Made by a program: the position numbers and the translations under genes. 50,724 bases of DNA from Desulfosarcina cetonica JCM 12296 (lineage in GTDB: Bacteria > Desulfobacterota > Desulfobacteria > Desulfobacterales > Desulfosarcinaceae): assembly GCF_001311845.1 (NCBI RefSeq), contig NZ_BBCC01000027.1, forward strand, positions 1-50,724, given 5' to 3'. The first letter of the stretch is position 1, and each line of letters begins with the position of its first letter. Below the pieces are notes generated by a model. That model was not told the origin of the DNA, did not search any database, and was given only the letters and a program-made list of their open reading frames with translations. Of this stretch, positions 9,779 to 20,576 are shown in pieces.

Positions 9779-10585
9779 ATGCCTATCGATCCGGTAAACA
9801 CCTTAAAGCGTTGGTTCGACACGTATAGTCGTTCGTTTCTGAGTGGTGATCCTTCCGCCGACGGTGCACACAGCCTGAAAATCGCGCATACGCGAAGAGT
9901 CTGCGAAATCATCGTCCATTTGGGAAAAACGATGGGCCTGTCCGCACGCCAGCTAGGCTTGGCCGAAGCCATTGGTTTGTTTCACGATCTCGGCCGTTTT
10001 GAACAATTCCGGCGTTTCGGCACCTTCAATGACCGTCTGTCGGTCAACCATGCCGCCTTGTCGGTTGATATCCTCGAGACGACAGGCATCCTCAATGATC
10101 TGCCAATGGCGGACCGATCGATCATCATGGATGCGGTCCGTTTTCACAACGCCCCTTCCCTGCCCGGCAACAAACCGGAAGAAAACACGTTTTTCATGCG
10201 GCTCATCCGTGATGCGGACAAATTGGACATCTGGAAAGTCTTTGCCGACTATTGCCGGATGGGAAAGCGTCCCGAGCCAGCCATCGTCCAACACTTGAGT
10301 GATCTGCCCATTTGCTCGCCCGCCATTATCAAGGCGATCCTTGAAAAGCGCATGGCCAATTTTAAGGAAATGAAGAGCATCAACGATTTCAAGCTGCTCC
10401 AACTCAGTTGGGTATTTGACCTGCAATTTCCGGAATCGTTGGCCCTGGCCGCAACGCAGGGGAATTTACAGGTGATTGCCCAGTCCCTGCCCGCTGATGC
10501 GTCTGTTCAGCAGGCGATTTCGGTCGTCCTGGCACAGCTGTCGTCCTCAGGATCATCCCCCCACCCTCAGGATCACAAAGAATAA
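9779..10585 (+). CDS. HD-domain phosphohydrolase
   Basis: A 268-residue HD-superfamily metal-dependent phosphohydrolase. The H...HD...D signature is visible: H in SLKIAHTRRV (about 37), HD in GLFHDLGRFEQFR (about 68-69), then VNHAALSV and the distal D in RDADKLDIW (about 144). The protein ends with a Ser/His-rich tail. It starts 11 nt after xerD and ends 14 nt before pfaD, so it is probably co-transcribed with both. The substrate (nucleotide or cyclic nucleotide) is not predictable from sequence. Confidence 0.8.
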   Translation: MPIDPVNTLKRWFDTYSRSFLSGDPSADGAHSLKIAHTRRVCEIIVHLGKTMGLSARQLGLAEAIGLFHDLGRFEQFRRFGTFNDRLSVNHAALSVDILETTGILNDLPMADRSIIMDAVRFHNAPSLPGNKPEENTFFMRLIRDADKLDIWKVFADYCRMGKRPEPAIVQHLSDLPICSPAIIKAILEKRMANFKEMKSINDFKLLQLSWVFDLQFPESLALAATQGNLQVIAQSLPADASVQQAISVVLAQLSSSGSSPHPQDHKE

Positions 10586-10599
10586 GGAAACCCAAATAG

Positions 10600-12257
10600 A
10601 TGCCCCTGAATCCATCAAATTCAGTGATAAAAAACCACGGCTGCTGGAAAGCCGATCGCCAGTTGCCCGGAACCGGAAACGCCGCCTGGACGCAGGCCTT
10701 ACGCAATCTCGCCCAGCCCCTGTATGTCGTTGATATGGACGGCCAACCCGGTGTGGTCCAGGATGGCCAGGCCACTCTCACCAACGACGCTTCCGGCAAT
10801 ACGGATGTTTATCCCCTCATCGGCTGGGCGCGGCATTTTCACCGGAACGGTTGGGGGATGCCGGCTTCAGGTCCGATCACGGCCTCAGATTGGCCTATAT
10901 TTGCGGTGCCATGGCCAATGGCATCACCTCCACCGCCATGGTGGAAGCCGCCGGTCGGGCCGGTATGATCGGATTCTTCGGTGCCGGCGGCCTCTCCATC
11001 GATCAGATCGAAACGGCCATCGACACGCTTCAGGCAAACCTGGGGGCCCGCCCTTACGGTTTCAACCTCATCCATAGCCCCAATGACATGGCTCTGGAAC
11101 AGAAGACCGTGGATCTTTATATTGCCAAAAAGGTCCGCCTGGTTTCGGCATCGGCCTACCTGGACCTGACCACGCCCCTGGTGGAGTATCGCCTCCATGG
11201 CATTCACCGGGACGCCAATGGACGGATTATCTGCCCCAACCGGATCATCGCCAAAGTGTCGCGCGAGGAAGTGGCCCGCAAATTTTTCTCGCCACCTGCG
11301 CATAAGTATCTCCAACGGCTGATCCAAGAGGGTAAAATCAACGCTGAGCAGGCCGAACTCGCACGCCAGATTCCTGTTGCCCAGGATCTTACCGCCGAGG
11401 CCGATTCAGGCGGCCACACGGATAACCGCCCGGCATTATGCCTTTTCCCGACAATGAAGGCCTTGCGCGATGAAATGGCCGCACAATTCAACGCGGACAT
11501 TCCGCTTCGGGTGGGACTCGCCGGTGGAATCGCCACCCCGGAGTCGGCGGCGGCCGCATTTGCCATGGGCGCCGCCTGGATTTTGACCGGATCGATCAAC
11601 CAATCCTGCGTGGAGGCCGACACCTCGACGCTGGTCAAGAAGATGCTGACCGAAGCCCGCCAGGCGGACATCACCATGGCACCTGCCGCAGATATGTTCG
11701 AGATGGGGGTAAAGGTGCAAGTGCTCAAACGGGGCACGATGTTTTCCATGCGGGGGGCCAAGCTGTACGATCTCTATCGGACGTATGAGGATTTTGCCGA
11801 CATCCCCGAAAGCCAGCGAAAACTGGTGGAAAATTCGTTCTTGAAATGCACCTTCGAAGAAGAGTGGGCCAATACGCGTGCCTTTTTCATGCGCCGGGAC
11901 CCGGTCCAGGTCGAACGCGCGGAAAAGGATCCCAAACACAAGATGGCCCTCGTGTTCCGCTCTTACTTGGGTCGGGCCTCCTTGTGGGCAAAAACGGGCG
12001 CAGCCGACCGGGCGATTGATTATCAGATCTGGTGCGGGCCAGCCATGGGGGCCTTCAACGAGTGGGTCAAAGGCAGCCATCTTGAACCCCCGGAAAACCG
12101 CAATACCGTCGATATTGCCATGAATTTGCTATACGGTGCGGCACTGATCATGCGGCTGAACCATTTACGTAACCAGGGGGTACCGATTCCGGCGATGCCG
12201 GGGTTATTGGCACCGGCCAAAAAGGATCAGATCCGCCACTTTTTTCTGGAGGTTTAA
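10600..12257 (+). CDS. pfaD: PfaD-type trans-acting enoyl reductase (frameshifted)
   Basis: FMN-dependent TIM-barrel enoyl reductase of the PfaD family, which acts in trans on acyl-ACP in PfaA-type PUFA and polyketide synthases. Family segments: AYICGAMANGITS (about 100-112), YGFNLIHSPND, CPNRIIAKVSREEVA and the flavin-phosphate region RVGLAGGIATPESAAAAF with WILTGSINQ. The frame breaks at the T-run 10836-10839; one extra T links LIGWARHF to SPERLGDAGFRSDHG, giving about 552 residues, the usual size. It lies 14 nt after the HD gene and is separated from pfaA by palindromic repeat copy 1 and two minus-strand genes. It should supply the enoyl-reduction step absent from PfaA. Confidence 0.92.
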
Positions 12258-12289
12258 TCCCCCCGGAAGGGATCATGCCTGCCCGGCCG

Positions 12290-12409
12290 GACTCGTAAAA
12301 AGCCCGATATCGGCGTTACGCTTCATCCCTCGTCACTGCGGAGTACGCTAAGTACGCCTCATTCCTCGGGATTCGCAAGCCTTGATCTCGGGCTTTTTAC
12401 GAATCCGTC
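12290..12409. repeat. palindromic interspersed repeat, copy 1
   Basis: About 120-bp imperfect palindrome starting GACTCGTAAAAAGCCCGA and ending TCGGGCTTTTTACGAATC plus CGTC, with a nested central palindrome (GTACGC...GTACGC). It lies between the 3' end of pfaD (plus) and the 3' end of the minus-strand gene at 12424, a convergent junction. Near-identical to copy 2 at 20577, including some flanking bases (GAAATGC.AC). Possibly a bidirectional terminator or a small non-autonomous element. Confidence 0.9.
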
Positions 12410-12423
12410 GGAAATGCTACTCT

Positions 12424-12693
12424 CTACGGGTTCATCAGTTTTTCGATCAGGCATCGTGAAAGCGCCGAAATATTGATCAGATAGGTCTCCGGATGCCGAT
12501 AAAACGCTTCTGTGCCTGCGGTTTCATCGGGCAAAAGCGTCTCTTCAACAGTCTGCACCCGTTTTTGAAGGGTCTCCTCGTCAGCAGGGCACGCTACCTC
12601 AGCGATATGCTGAATCAAATAACGAAAAGCGACAGCTGCTTTGGCTGCTTTGGCGGCTTTGGTGGATGCGCGCTGAAATAAGATGCGCGTCAT
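12424..12693 (-). CDS. small unknown protein coupled to the HTH regulator
   Basis: An 89-residue protein I do not recognise. It has a Lys/Ala-rich N-terminus (STKAAKAAKAAVAF), a central acidic helix (EETLQKRVQTVEET) and a C-terminal hydrophobic helix, with no signal peptide. Its ATG overlaps the stop of the upstream HTH gene by 4 nt (12690-12693), so the two are translationally coupled and probably act together. The placement between pfaD and pfaA suggests a role with the lipid synthase; that is inferred from position only. The stop lies just past palindromic repeat copy 1. Confidence 0.6.
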   Translation of the reverse strand: MTRILFQRASTKAAKAAKAAVAFRYLIQHIAEVACPADEETLQKRVQTVEETLLPDETAGTEAFYRHPETYLINISALSRCLIEKLMNP

Positions 12694-13010
12694 GCCAAGG
12701 CCGTTTTTCGGATCTGCATTCGCCGGCGCCCCCCCTTGGATCGTAAATCGTAATAGCCGTTTTTCTTCAGCCAGGGTGTCAAATCCTTGAGGATCTGCTG
12801 ACTTTCGGGCACGCTCAATTTCTGGTGTGATAGAAGATGCCCTCCCAGAAAAACCTTGAATATGTCCTTGAAGGCAAATTGGCGCGCATACCCCGACTGT
12901 AGTCCACCCAAGGGGTCCGGAGGTAAAAAAGCCCTTGACCAGCGCTTCCAGCGGGCTCGGTTGATTTTTAGTATATCTGAAATTTCGCGACTGTTATAGT
13001 AGTAAATCAA
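12690..13010 (-). CDS. HTH (MerR-like) regulator divergent from pfaA
   Basis: A 106-residue basic protein beginning with a helix-turn-helix of MerR-like layout (SREISDILKINRARWKRWSR, about 7-26), then a GYARQFAFKDIFKVFLGGHL segment resembling the second helix pair of MerR winged helices, and a Lys/Arg-rich C-terminus. There is no long coiled coil or effector domain. It is transcribed away from pfaA across a 193-bp shared upstream region and is coupled to the 89-residue gene downstream. A local regulator of the pfaA-FAH operon is the simplest reading. The HTH is seen; target and family are inferred. Confidence 0.6.
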   Translation of the reverse strand: MIYYYNSREISDILKINRARWKRWSRAFLPPDPLGGLQSGYARQFAFKDIFKVFLGGHLLSHQKLSVPESQQILKDLTPWLKKNGYYDLRSKGGRRRMQIRKTALA

Positions 13011-13203
13011 GTTTGTTATCCTGTTAAGATGTTATACCGACCTAACAAGTTATAAGAGGGGTGTCAAGCTCTTGTAATTTATCCAGCATTGATCTATAGT
13101 TACGCTTTGATTTTTATATCTGCCATGGCAACGGTTAGAGGCGACTCAGACAGCCTCTACCGCTATTTATTTGCTATCAACTCACTTCCACATGTAATTT
13201 AAA
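13011..13203. promoter_or_regulatory. divergent control region of the HTH gene and pfaA
   Basis: AT-rich gap between the HTH gene and pfaA. On the plus strand a good sigma70-type pair is visible: TTGTAA at 13072-13077, 17-nt spacer, TATAGT at 13095-13100. In the presumed leader a 7-bp stem TAGAGGC (13136-13142) / GCCTCTA (13153-13159) with a 10-nt loop lies about 45 nt before the ATG. GTTAT recurs at 13015, 13031 and 13049, upstream of the promoter, and could be operator half-sites. There is no clear Shine-Dalgarno before pfaA. No binding site is proven. Confidence 0.5.
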
Positions 13204-16200
13204 ATGACCGAAAAAAATAAATCTGCCCATCCGCCGGTGGCCATCATCGGGATGGGGGGCATGTTCGCCCAATCGGAGAATCTCAAGGCGTATTGGCGGG
13301 TTTTACTCAATGGAATCGATTGTATTACCGATCCCCCCGCCAGCCACTGCCAGTTGAATGATTATTACGATCGTGATCCGAAACGACCGGACCACATCTA
13401 TTGCAATCGCGGTGGCTTCTTGCCGACGATGCCCTTCGATCCAACCGAATTCGGGATTCCACCGGCAGCCATCGAAGCGACGGACACCTCCCAATTGCTG
13501 GGCCTGGTCGGCGCTAAAATGGCTTTGGAAGATGCCGGATACGGTGAATCCCGCGAGTTTGACCGCCAGCGCACGTCGGTCATCCTCGGTGTGACGGGCA
13601 CCCAGGAACTCGTGATCGCTCTTGGTTCACGGATGGGACATCCCTTCTGGCGGCGGGCATTGGAAAACAAGGGGCTCAGCGATGCTCAGAAATCCGCCGT
13701 TATGGATGAAATCGCCGATTGTTATGTCCCCTGGCAAGAGAGTTCATTTCCCGGACTGCTGGGCAATGTCGTTGCGGGCCGCATCTGCAATCGCTTGAAC
13801 CTTGGCGGAACCAACTGCGTCGTGGATGCCGCCTGTGCCAGCAGCCTGAGTGCCATTCATTTGGGACTTTTGGAGCTGTACACCGGGAAAAGCAACATGG
13901 TCGTCACCGGAGGTGTCGACACGCTGAATGACATTTTCATGCATATGTGTTTTTCCAAAACAGGTGTGCTGTCACACAGTGGCGACGCCCGTCCCTTCTC
14001 CAGCCAGGCCGATGGCACGGTTCTGGGTGAGGGTATCGGCATTCTGGTGCTCAAGCGTCTGGCCGATGCCGAACGCGATGGCGATCGAATATATGCCTTG
14101 ATTCGCGGGATCGGTTCCTCAAGCGACGGCAAATCCCAGAGTATCTATGCGCCGCACCCCGATGGCCAGGCACGCGCCCTGACGGAAGCCTACCGCAATG
14201 CCGGTGTCGAACCGTCATCCATTGGTCTGCTCGAAGCCCATGGAACGGGCACCCGTGTGGGCGATGAAGTTGAATTCAAGGCCCTCAAGCGTGTTTTCGG
14301 CATGATCGCCAATGGGCGACGTTGCGCGGTAGGGTCGGTGAAATCCATGATCGGGCATGCCAAAGCGGCGGCCGGAGCGGCCGGATTAATCAAAGCGAGC
14401 CTCGCGCTTTATCACAAGGTCCTTCCACCTACCTTAAAGTGGAAAATCCCGATCCTAAACTGGACATTGAGAACAGCCCCTTTTACCTCAATACGGCACC
14501 CCGCCCCTGGTTCAGCACCAAGGGCGAGCCGCGACGCAGCGGCGTGAGCGCTTTTGGATTCGGCGGAAGCAACTTTCATGTCGTCCTTGAAGAGTACCAA
14601 CCGCCAAAACTGAAATCGCCTGGGACGGCACGGTCGAACTGCTGGCTTTTTCGGGCATCACGCACACCGGTATTTCCGACGAACTGGCCACGATCATCAA
14701 GCGGTTCAATGAAACCCCGGACAACGCCTGGGTGGCCGGTTTGGCGAGCCGGTACCGGGAAACATTCAACCTGGACGATCCGTTCCGTTTAGTTGTGGTA
14801 TTGGACTTGCGGCTTGAACGCGCTGCCATCCAGCAGCAGCTCAAAGCCGCCGTCGATATCGTGGGTACGTCTCGGACCACCCAGGCCCCGCAACAGGGGA
14901 TCTATTTTTGCGTCGGGGACCCGGAGAGCGGCAAAATTGCATTTCTCTTTCCCGGTCAGGGAAGCCAATATCCCGATATGGCTAAGGATTTAATCTGCCG
15001 CGTCCCCGATGCAATGGCCGCCGTAAGCGCCGCCAGCGACAGCATTGAATCAAAAACGCCACTTTGGGCGCACATCTTTCCACAGCCCGCACTTTCCGCT
15101 GACCAACGCGGGGCGCAGGCCAATGCCCTAAGACAAACCGATATCGCCCAACCGGCCATTGGTGCGGTCAGTTTGGCCATGTTAACGGTGCTGAATTATT
15201 TTGGCGTTAAACCGGACATTACCTGCGGCCACAGTTATGGAGAATTGCCGGCGCTGCATGCCGCCGGTTGGATCGATCGGGAAACGCTCCTCTCCCTCAG
15301 TGCTGCGGGGTCGATTGATGGCCGATGCGGGAAAAAACCGGGATGCGGGATCCATGCTGGCGGTCAAAGCACCGATTGCGGAATTGCGCCAGCTGGAAAA
15401 AGACCTCGCCGACGTGGTGCTGGCAAACATCAACAGTCCTGAGCAAGGGGTGTTTTCCGGATCGCAAACAGCCATTGAAGCGGCGAAAGACGCCTGCATC
15501 CAAAAGGGATACAAATCTGTTCAGCTACCCGTTGCGGCCGCATTCCACAGCCCTCTGGTCGAGGCGGCCCAGGTGCCATTCTCCCAGGCCGTGGCACAAG
15601 CAGCCATCACACCGACCGCGACCCCGGTTTATGCCAACGTTAGCGGATTGCCGTACCCGGGCGATTCCCGCGAGGCCGCCGACCTGTTGGGGCGTCAGCT
15701 AACCTCACCGGTTCAGTTTCAACCCATTGTCGAGAACCTGTTTTCGGCAGGGGTTCGCACCTTCATTGAGGTGGGGCCCAAATCGGTTCTTTCCGGTCTG
15801 GTTCGGGCCACCCTTGCATCGGACGCGATCTGTGTGCTGGCCCTGGACCGTTCGGCAGGAAAATCTTCAGGCATGCTCGACCTCGCCCATGTCCTTGCCC
15901 AATTGGCCGTCCTCGCGCCCGGATCGACCTGACCCGCTGGGAAAGTCCATCCTCTGAATCACGGACGCCTAAAATGGTCATTCCCCTTTCGGGAACCAAT
16001 TACCGGTCGCCCCAAAAACCGAAACCGACATCTTCCTCCCCTCCTCAAGCGACCCCCATTGCGCCAAGGCTGGAGACGAATAACCATCCGCCGAAACAGC
16101 AATTACCAGCCAACCGGATGAATACCATGCAAAAACCCAAACAACCTGATACCCCCCAAATGCGATCCATGCCCCGAGCGAATCCTGCTCCTCCGGCAAC

Positions 16201-19200
16201 ATCGGCGTATGGGGATTCCCATATGGACGACGCCCTGGCCATTGTTCGCAAGGGCCTCGAGTCGATTCAATCTTTGCATCAGCAGACCGCCCAGGCCCAT
16301 CAAAAATTCTTGGAAACGCAGGCAATGGCCGGCCGCACCCTCGAAGAGATGATGAAGAGCACCCGGCTCTTTGTTGAATCGACCATGGGCGGGACACCAC
16401 GGCTGGCCATGCCAAACCTGGCCCCGCGTTCAGAAACGGCGGCAGTACCGGTTGCCGAAGGATTGGAATCCGTCAAACCGGCCGAAGCACCCGTCTTGCC
16501 GGCAACGCCCGTGCAGCCATCATCGATTGCCACATCGCTTCAGACGAATCCAGCTGGGGATCAACATCCGGCACCGGCGATGAAAACCGATGCCATCGCG
16601 ACCACGCTGATCGACATTGTCGCCGAACTGACCGGTTATCCCCAGGAGATGCTGGGACTGGAGATGGATATCGAGGCCGATCTGGGCATCGACTCCATCA
16701 AGCGCGTCGAAATCCTCTCCGCCATGGAAGAGCGCATGCCCCACCTGCCCCAGGTCACCCCGGACATGGTCGGAACCCTTAAAACCCTCGGTCAGATCTG
16801 CGACTTTCTTTCGGCCGGCACGCCTTCTGCGGCAACACCGCCCTCGGGGGCGACGACCAAGCCGGCAGTGGCGCCATCCGCTTCCGCCGATACCACGGCC
16901 ATTCAGCAAACCCTGATCGACATTGTCGCCGAGCTGACCGGTTATCCCCAGGAGATGCTGGGACTGGAGATGGATATCGAGGCCGATTTGGGTATCGATT
17001 CCATCAAGCGTGTCGAAATCCTCTCCGCCATGGAAGAGCGCATGCCCCACCTGCCCCAGGTCACCCCGGACATGGTCGGAACCCTTAAAACCCTCGGTCA
17101 GATCTGCGACTTTCTTTCGGCCGGAGCACCTTCGGCGGCGCCGGCCACCAAGCCGGCAGCGGCGCCATCCGCTTCCGCCGATACCACGGCCATTCATCAA
17201 ACCCTGATCGACATTGTCGCCGAGCTGACCGGTTATCCCCAGGAAATGCTGGGGCTGGAGATGGATATCGAGGCCGATCTGGGCATCGATTCCATCAAGC
17301 GCGTCGAAATCCTCTCCGCCATGGAAGAGCGCATGCCCCAACTGCCCCAGGTCACCCCGGACATGGTCGGGACCCTCAAAACCCTCGGCCAGATCTGCGA
17401 TTTCCTGGCGGGTGGTCACGCGGCTGCTGCGTTGGACAACGGGCCGCCGTCCGTTGTTCCTCCACCTGAATCGCCTTGCGGCCAAGGCTCATCGGATTGC
17501 GTCATCCCCCGTGAGGTCGTTGATGTCATCAGGGTATCCAAACCTGCCGGAAGGCCGATAGGCTTGGCAGCCAACCGAAATCTGGTGGTGGTCCACAAGG
17601 CCGCTCCCCTGGCCCAGGCATTGGTGGCTCACTTCAAAGCCAATGGCGTATCGGCGCGTTCGATGACCCCGGATGAAATCACCGGTCCTGAAACCTTCAC
17701 CGGTTCGGCCGGCGTGCTCCTTTGCTCGGATGTCGATCCTGAAACGGCATTTATCGCCGCCAAGCATGCCGCCGCCGAACTCGATCAAGCCGCAAGCGAG
17801 GGCGATGCCCTGTTTGCATCCGTCAGTCAAATGGATGGCGCCTTCGGTTTTAGCGGAAATCTTTTTTCCGATCCGGAACAAGGAGCCCTCGGCGGCCTGG
17901 TGAAAACCGCCGCCCTCGAGTGGGAAAAGGTCATTTGCCGAACCATCGATTTATCGCCGGATATTCCTGATATCGATACGGCCGCTCGCCTGGTGGTTGA
18001 AGAACTGCTGACGGTCACCAAAGGGGACCCCACGGAAGTCGGGCTATCCGGCCAACATCGGTTGACACTCTTTCCCGTTCCGGCCGAGGTCGTTGAAGGC
18101 GACATACATTTGGAAAAAAATGATGTCGTGGTGGTCACCGGCGGGGCGCGGGGCGTCACGGCCGCCTGTGGTCTGGCCCTGGCCCGTTCCAACCCTGTGA
18201 CCCTGGCGCTGATCGGGCGTTCGGCACCGCCCGTCGACGTTCCCGCCTGGCTGGATGGCATTGAAGAACCGGCGGCCATGAAAAAAGCCATCGCGGCCAA
18301 TGGCTTTGCCGGAACACGGCCGACCCCCAAGGATCTGGAGGCCGTTTACCGCTCCTATTCCGCCAGCCGGGCTATCACCCGCGCCTTGGATGCCTTGAAG
18401 GCGACTGGCGTGCGGGCCGCGTATTTCAGTGCGGATGTCACCGATGCCGCAAGCATCAAAAAAACCATCGCGGCGATCCGCAGCCAGATGGGCCCCATCC
18501 GGGGACTGATTCATGGTGCCGGTGTGCTCCACGATCGGTTGATTCGCGATAAAACCGTGGATCAATTCCGCGAGGTCTATGCCACTAAAGTCGATGGGTT
18601 GAAAAATGTGCTGGCCGCCATGGAATCGGATGATCTCCGCCATCTGGTGATTTTCTCTTCGGTCAGTGCCCGTACGGGGAATATCGGACAATGTGACTAT
18701 GCCATGGCCAATGAAGTGCTCAACAAGCTGGCCCGCCGGGAAGCGTTGCGGCGCGGTCATTGCCATGTCACGGCCATCAACTGGGGGCCGTGGGATGGCG
18801 GCATGGTGACATCGTCCCTGAAAAAGGCCTTTGCCGACAAACAGATCGACCTGATTCCACTGGATGTGGGCGCCGCCATGATGGTGGCGGAGATGAAAAA
18901 TGCCGATCCACGTCCGGTGGAAGTGATCATCGGCAGCATGCTGACCACCGAGAGCACCGCATCGACGGATTCCCTGGCCTTGCTGGAACGGCGGGAAGTC
19001 AACTTGAAACGTTATCCCGTGCTGTCGTCCCACATTATCGATGGCCGGCCGGTGGTGCCCTTTGCGTTGATATCCGAATGGATCGGTCATGGTGCCCTTA
19101 AGGGCAACCCCGGTTATTGTTTGCACGGGATCGATGATTTCCGGCTGCTTAGCGGTATCCGTGTTGAAACGGGAGATAAGTTGGTGCGCCTGATGGCCGG

Positions 19201-19849
19201 CAAGGCCCAAGCAACGGAGGGTGCCTGGCAGGTTGACGTGGAACTGCGCAATGGTGTGAAACACGGCAAGGATGTGATCCATTCCCGGGCCAAAGCCCTT
19301 CTGGTGGATCATCTTCCCGCAGCGCCGCCCTTTAAGGCCAATGGCAATAATGGCAGCCGGCCCTATCCCCATCCGTTGGATACCATTTACGGCGATATCC
19401 TTTTCCACGGTGACCAATTGCGGGCCATCCAATCCATCGACGCCTATTCCGATCACGGCATGACGGCCCGCCTGATTGCCGCCCCAACACCGGAAACCTG
19501 GATGGAGGACCCCATCCGCGAACACTGGAACGCCGATCCCATGGTTCTGGACGGCGCTTTTCAGATGGCCATTTTATGGTGTTTTGATCAGACCGGCAGT
19601 GTCTGCCTGCCCAGCTATGCCAGAGCCTACCGGCAGTATCGACCGTCGTTCCCGCAAAGCGGTGTCAGCGCCGTGATGACCGTCACGGCCCATCACCATC
19701 GCAAAATGGTGGCCGACTTCACCTTCCTGGATGAAGCGGGCCAGGTGGTGGCCACCCTGGAAGGTTACGAAGCCACGGTGGACGCGAACCTCATCCATGC
19801 CTTTCGCAACAACGGGATGTCCCCTGCTGTCAAAGGAGACCCGGCATGA
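13204..19849 (+). CDS. pfaA: PfaA-type multidomain lipid/polyketide synthase KS-AT-ACP3-KR-DH (four frameshifts)
   Basis: Iterative type I synthase of the PfaA/secondary-lipid type, about 2,215 residues once repaired. KS about 10-460: Cys in VDAACASSLSA, His in EAHGTGTRVGD and KSMIGHAKAA. AT about 580-900: FPGQGSQYPDMA and nucleophile GHSYGEL. A helical linker carries DDALAIVRKGLESIQSLHQQ. Three ACPs (about 1132, 1236, 1336) each have the pantetheine Ser in LGIDSIKRVEIL. KR about 1640-1920: VVVTGGARGVTAA and YAMANEVLNK. C-terminal DH-type hotdog from about 1940: HIIDGRPVVPFA and DPMVLDGAFQ. Frame breaks: 14436-14438 (A missing), 14606-14609 (A missing), 15307-15310 (G extra), about 15914-15917 (base missing); the total length modulo 3 agrees. 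No thioesterase, CLF or enoyl reductase is present; PfaD probably acts in trans. Confidence 0.93.
16597..17410 (+). repeat. three near-identical ACP-coding tandem repeats
   Basis: Three copies of an about 210-nt ACP-coding unit (starting near 16608, 16912 and 17212), spaced about 300 nt and separated by Ala/Pro/Thr-rich linkers. At DNA level they are almost identical over the whole ACP and even part of the linker, with a few third-position differences. This points to recent duplication or ongoing gene conversion. The repeat number could also be miscounted in an assembly. Confidence 0.92.
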
Positions 19850-20559
19850 TTACCTTGCCCATTAAAAACCGTTCCGAAACCTATTCCGTCCAGCCGACCA
19901 AGCTGATCGCCTTGGGGTTAAACTATCGTGCCCACATTGCCGAAAGTGTCTCGGTCAAGGTCAAGGGATTCACCGACGAAATCCCTTCCGAGCCGGTGCT
20001 TTTTCCCAAGACACCCAATGTGTTGATCGGTCCGGATGACACCATCGTGATTCCACGCTTCCTCAAATCCTATGGATTCAGAAATCCGCGCACCGATTAT
20101 GAAGCCGAACTGGCACTGATTATCGGCCAACGCTGCAAAAACGTTCCGCAGGAAAAAGCCCTCGATCAAATTCTCGGTTACACCTGCATGAACGACGTCA
20201 GTCAGCGGAATCTTCAGAACGGGGACCGCTCCGGCTGGTACCGCGGTAAATCCCTGGACACCTTCGGTCCCATCGGCCCGCAGGTCGTTCTGCCCCAGGA
20301 TCTTCACGACCCGCATCACCTGGACATTCGCTGCCGGCTCAATGGGAAGACCGTTCAGGAAAGCAACACCAGCCAGATGATCTTCAAGATTCCCGAGATT
20401 ATCGCCTTTGTCTCAAAAAATTTCACCCTGATGCCAGGGGATATCATCCTCACGGGCACGCCGTCGGGCGTGGGGCCCTTGAGCCATGGTGACGTGGTGG
20501 AAGTGGAGATCGAGGGGATTGGTGTATTGAAAAACCACGTGGTTGACGAAACGGTTTGA
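19846..20559 (+). CDS. fumarylacetoacetate-hydrolase family protein
   Basis: A 237-residue FAH-superfamily enzyme; members hydrolyse, decarboxylate or isomerise beta-dicarbonyl compounds with a divalent metal. The signature is present: LGLNYRAHI near residue 27, metal-binding E in TDYEAELALIIG (about 85-96), GYTCMNDVSQRNLQ, KSLDTFGPIGP and the terminal TGTPSGVG. Its ATG overlaps the pfaA stop by 4 nt and has a GGAG ribosome site, so it is translationally coupled to the megasynthase. It may process or release the beta-keto/beta-dicarbonyl product, since the synthase lacks a thioesterase; that is inference. Alternatively it is an ordinary catabolic FAH enzyme that joined the operon. Confidence 0.88.
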   Translation: MITLPIKNRSETYSVQPTKLIALGLNYRAHIAESVSVKVKGFTDEIPSEPVLFPKTPNVLIGPDDTIVIPRFLKSYGFRNPRTDYEAELALIIGQRCKNVPQEKALDQILGYTCMNDVSQRNLQNGDRSGWYRGKSLDTFGPIGPQVVLPQDLHDPHHLDIRCRLNGKTVQESNTSQMIFKIPEIIAFVSKNFTLMPGDIILTGTPSGVGPLSHGDVVEVEIEGIGVLKNHVVDETV

Positions 20560-20576
20560 TGCTTATTTGAGGTTTA

